DNA of 64,000 nucleotides from Brucella pituitosa. GTDB taxonomy: Bacteria > Pseudomonadota > Alphaproteobacteria > Rhizobiales > Rhizobiaceae. The stretch spans positions 806,001-870,000 of the forward strand of contig NZ_PYSY02000001.1 in NCBI RefSeq assembly GCF_003049685.1, read 5' to 3'. Position numbers and translations under genes: made by a program. Below the pieces are notes generated by a model. That model searched no databases. It was not told the DNA's origin and saw only the letters and a program-made list of their open reading frames with translations. This document shows positions 63,428 through 64,000 of this stretch, in pieces. Each line of letters begins with the position of its first letter. The first letter of the stretch is position 1.

Positions 63428-63531
63428 TAGAGCGCATCCCGAAAAGTGTGAAACGGTTTTCGGACAAAGATGCGCGTTAAAACAACTATTTAGAGCGCCG
63501 ATCTGATCCAATCAGATCGAAACGCGCTCTA
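63428..63531 (+). repeat. Bru-RS-like ~104-bp palindromic repeat, copy 3
   Basis: It begins TAGAGCGCATCCCGAAAAG and ends ACGCGCTCTA. The right inner palindrome is TCTGATCCAATCAGA. The left half is almost identical to 25346-25400. Confidence 0.82.
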
Positions 63532-63548
63532 ATTGGAGGGAGGATGCC

Positions 63549-64000
63549 ATGACGCTTGATAACAAGCCGCTTTATAGCGGGGGATGCCAGTGTGGCGCGG
63601 TGCGCTTTCGTGTGGAAGGTGCGCTCGGTTCCGCTTCGATCTGTCATTGCCGCATGTGCCAGAAGGCATTTGGCAATTTCTATGCACCGCTGGTCTCGGT
63701 GGGGGAAGCGAACCTCACATGGACCCGCGATGAGCCAAAGCGCTTCCAGTCATCCAATCACGTCAAGCGTGGGTTCTGTCCCCAGTGCGGAACCCCGCTC
63801 ACCTATGAAGCGCCGGATGGTATTGCCCTTTCTATCGGTGCTTTCGATGCACCGGAGGAGATCGAGCCGACCGTTCAATGGGGCGTCGAGGTCAAGCTGC
63901 CTTATGTCGATAGCCTCGCAGAACTACCCGGTTACGAAACGGAGCGCGATCCGGAAAGTATCGAGTTTGTGAGAACGATGGTGTCTTACCAGCACCCCGA
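63549..64000 (+). CDS. GFA-family (glutathione-dependent formaldehyde-activating-like) protein, partial
   Basis: The ATG at 63549 has GGAGGGAGG upstream; the frame is open to the window edge (150 codons). Zinc cysteines are visible in GGCQCGAVRF, CHCRMCQKAF and FCPQCGTPL, the GFA pattern. Members bind zinc, and few are true formaldehyde-activating enzymes. The C-terminus is outside the window. Confidence 0.88.
   Translation, partial: MTLDNKPLYSGGCQCGAVRFRVEGALGSASICHCRMCQKAFGNFYAPLVSVGEANLTWTRDEPKRFQSSNHVKRGFCPQCGTPLTYEAPDGIALSIGAFDAPEEIEPTVQWGVEVKLPYVDSLAELPGYETERDPESIEFVRTMVSYQHP

Overview
The window looks like chromosome from a Brucella/Ochrobactrum-type member of the Hyphomicrobiales (Brucellaceae). 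The evidence is gene content and order: ccmH-degP-two-component-glnE-pleC, a divergent pair of Omp2-type porins, rpoZ-rsh-pyrE, and acpS-lepB-rnc-era-recO. Many ~100-bp palindromic intergenic repeats resemble the Bru-RS type, and coding bias is moderately GC rich. No species call is possible from sequence reading alone.

Layout. 1-9313: end of ccmH, the periplasmic protease degP, an OmpR-type regulator/kinase pair, glnE and, tail to tail, a PleC-like kinase. 9314-21127: pepN, two transporters, a family-4-like uracil-DNA glycosylase, ETF-ubiquinone oxidoreductase, a membrane-anchored EEP-fold protein and AMP nucleosidase with two small genes upstream. 21498-29309: mostly accessory genes (glutathione transferase, DUF2147, a Sel1-like protein, a YitT-type membrane protein, a P-loop kinase, a three-module cysteine-repeat secreted protein, DUF423, an aminotransferase) and a solitary tyrosine recombinase. 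29580-32695: two divergent porins with a tRNA-Ser between them. 32853-36680: BON protein, small membrane peptide, HhH protein and lytic transglycosylase. 37072-45816: dapA, smpB, NYN protein, rpoZ, rsh, pyrE, fnrN and hemN. 45996-48257: a fosmidomycin-resistance-type exporter divergent from an AraC regulator. 48299-53050: DUF2062, acpS, lepB, rnc, era and recO. 53133-64000: a phosphatase/HD/YgfZ operon, a dihydroorotase-like enzyme, isochorismatase with a GlxA-type regulator, NUDIX, SRAP, LysE exporter, cysS and the start of a GFA-family gene.

The genes group into envelope protein quality control (degP, lepB, transglycosylase, porins), nitrogen and stringent control (glnE, rsh, rpoZ), cell-cycle signalling (pleC), oxygen-responsive haem synthesis (fnrN with an FNR box before hemN) and RNA/DNA maintenance (rnc, era, recO, smpB, UDG, SRAP).

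I found no clear new defence or biosynthetic system. The most unusual signals are non-coding. One is a two-module palindromic element present twice in opposite orientation. Another is a set of ~100-bp repeats that supply stop codons or whole 3' ends to neighbouring genes. A third is a dense GANTC cluster upstream of pleC. A 43-bp duplication of the ETF-QO gene end flanks a repeat, LiuR-like boxes occur at two loci, and several small ORFs are missed by length cut-offs. Two enzymes (UDG and the dihydroorotase-like protein) have changes at expected metal-ligand positions.
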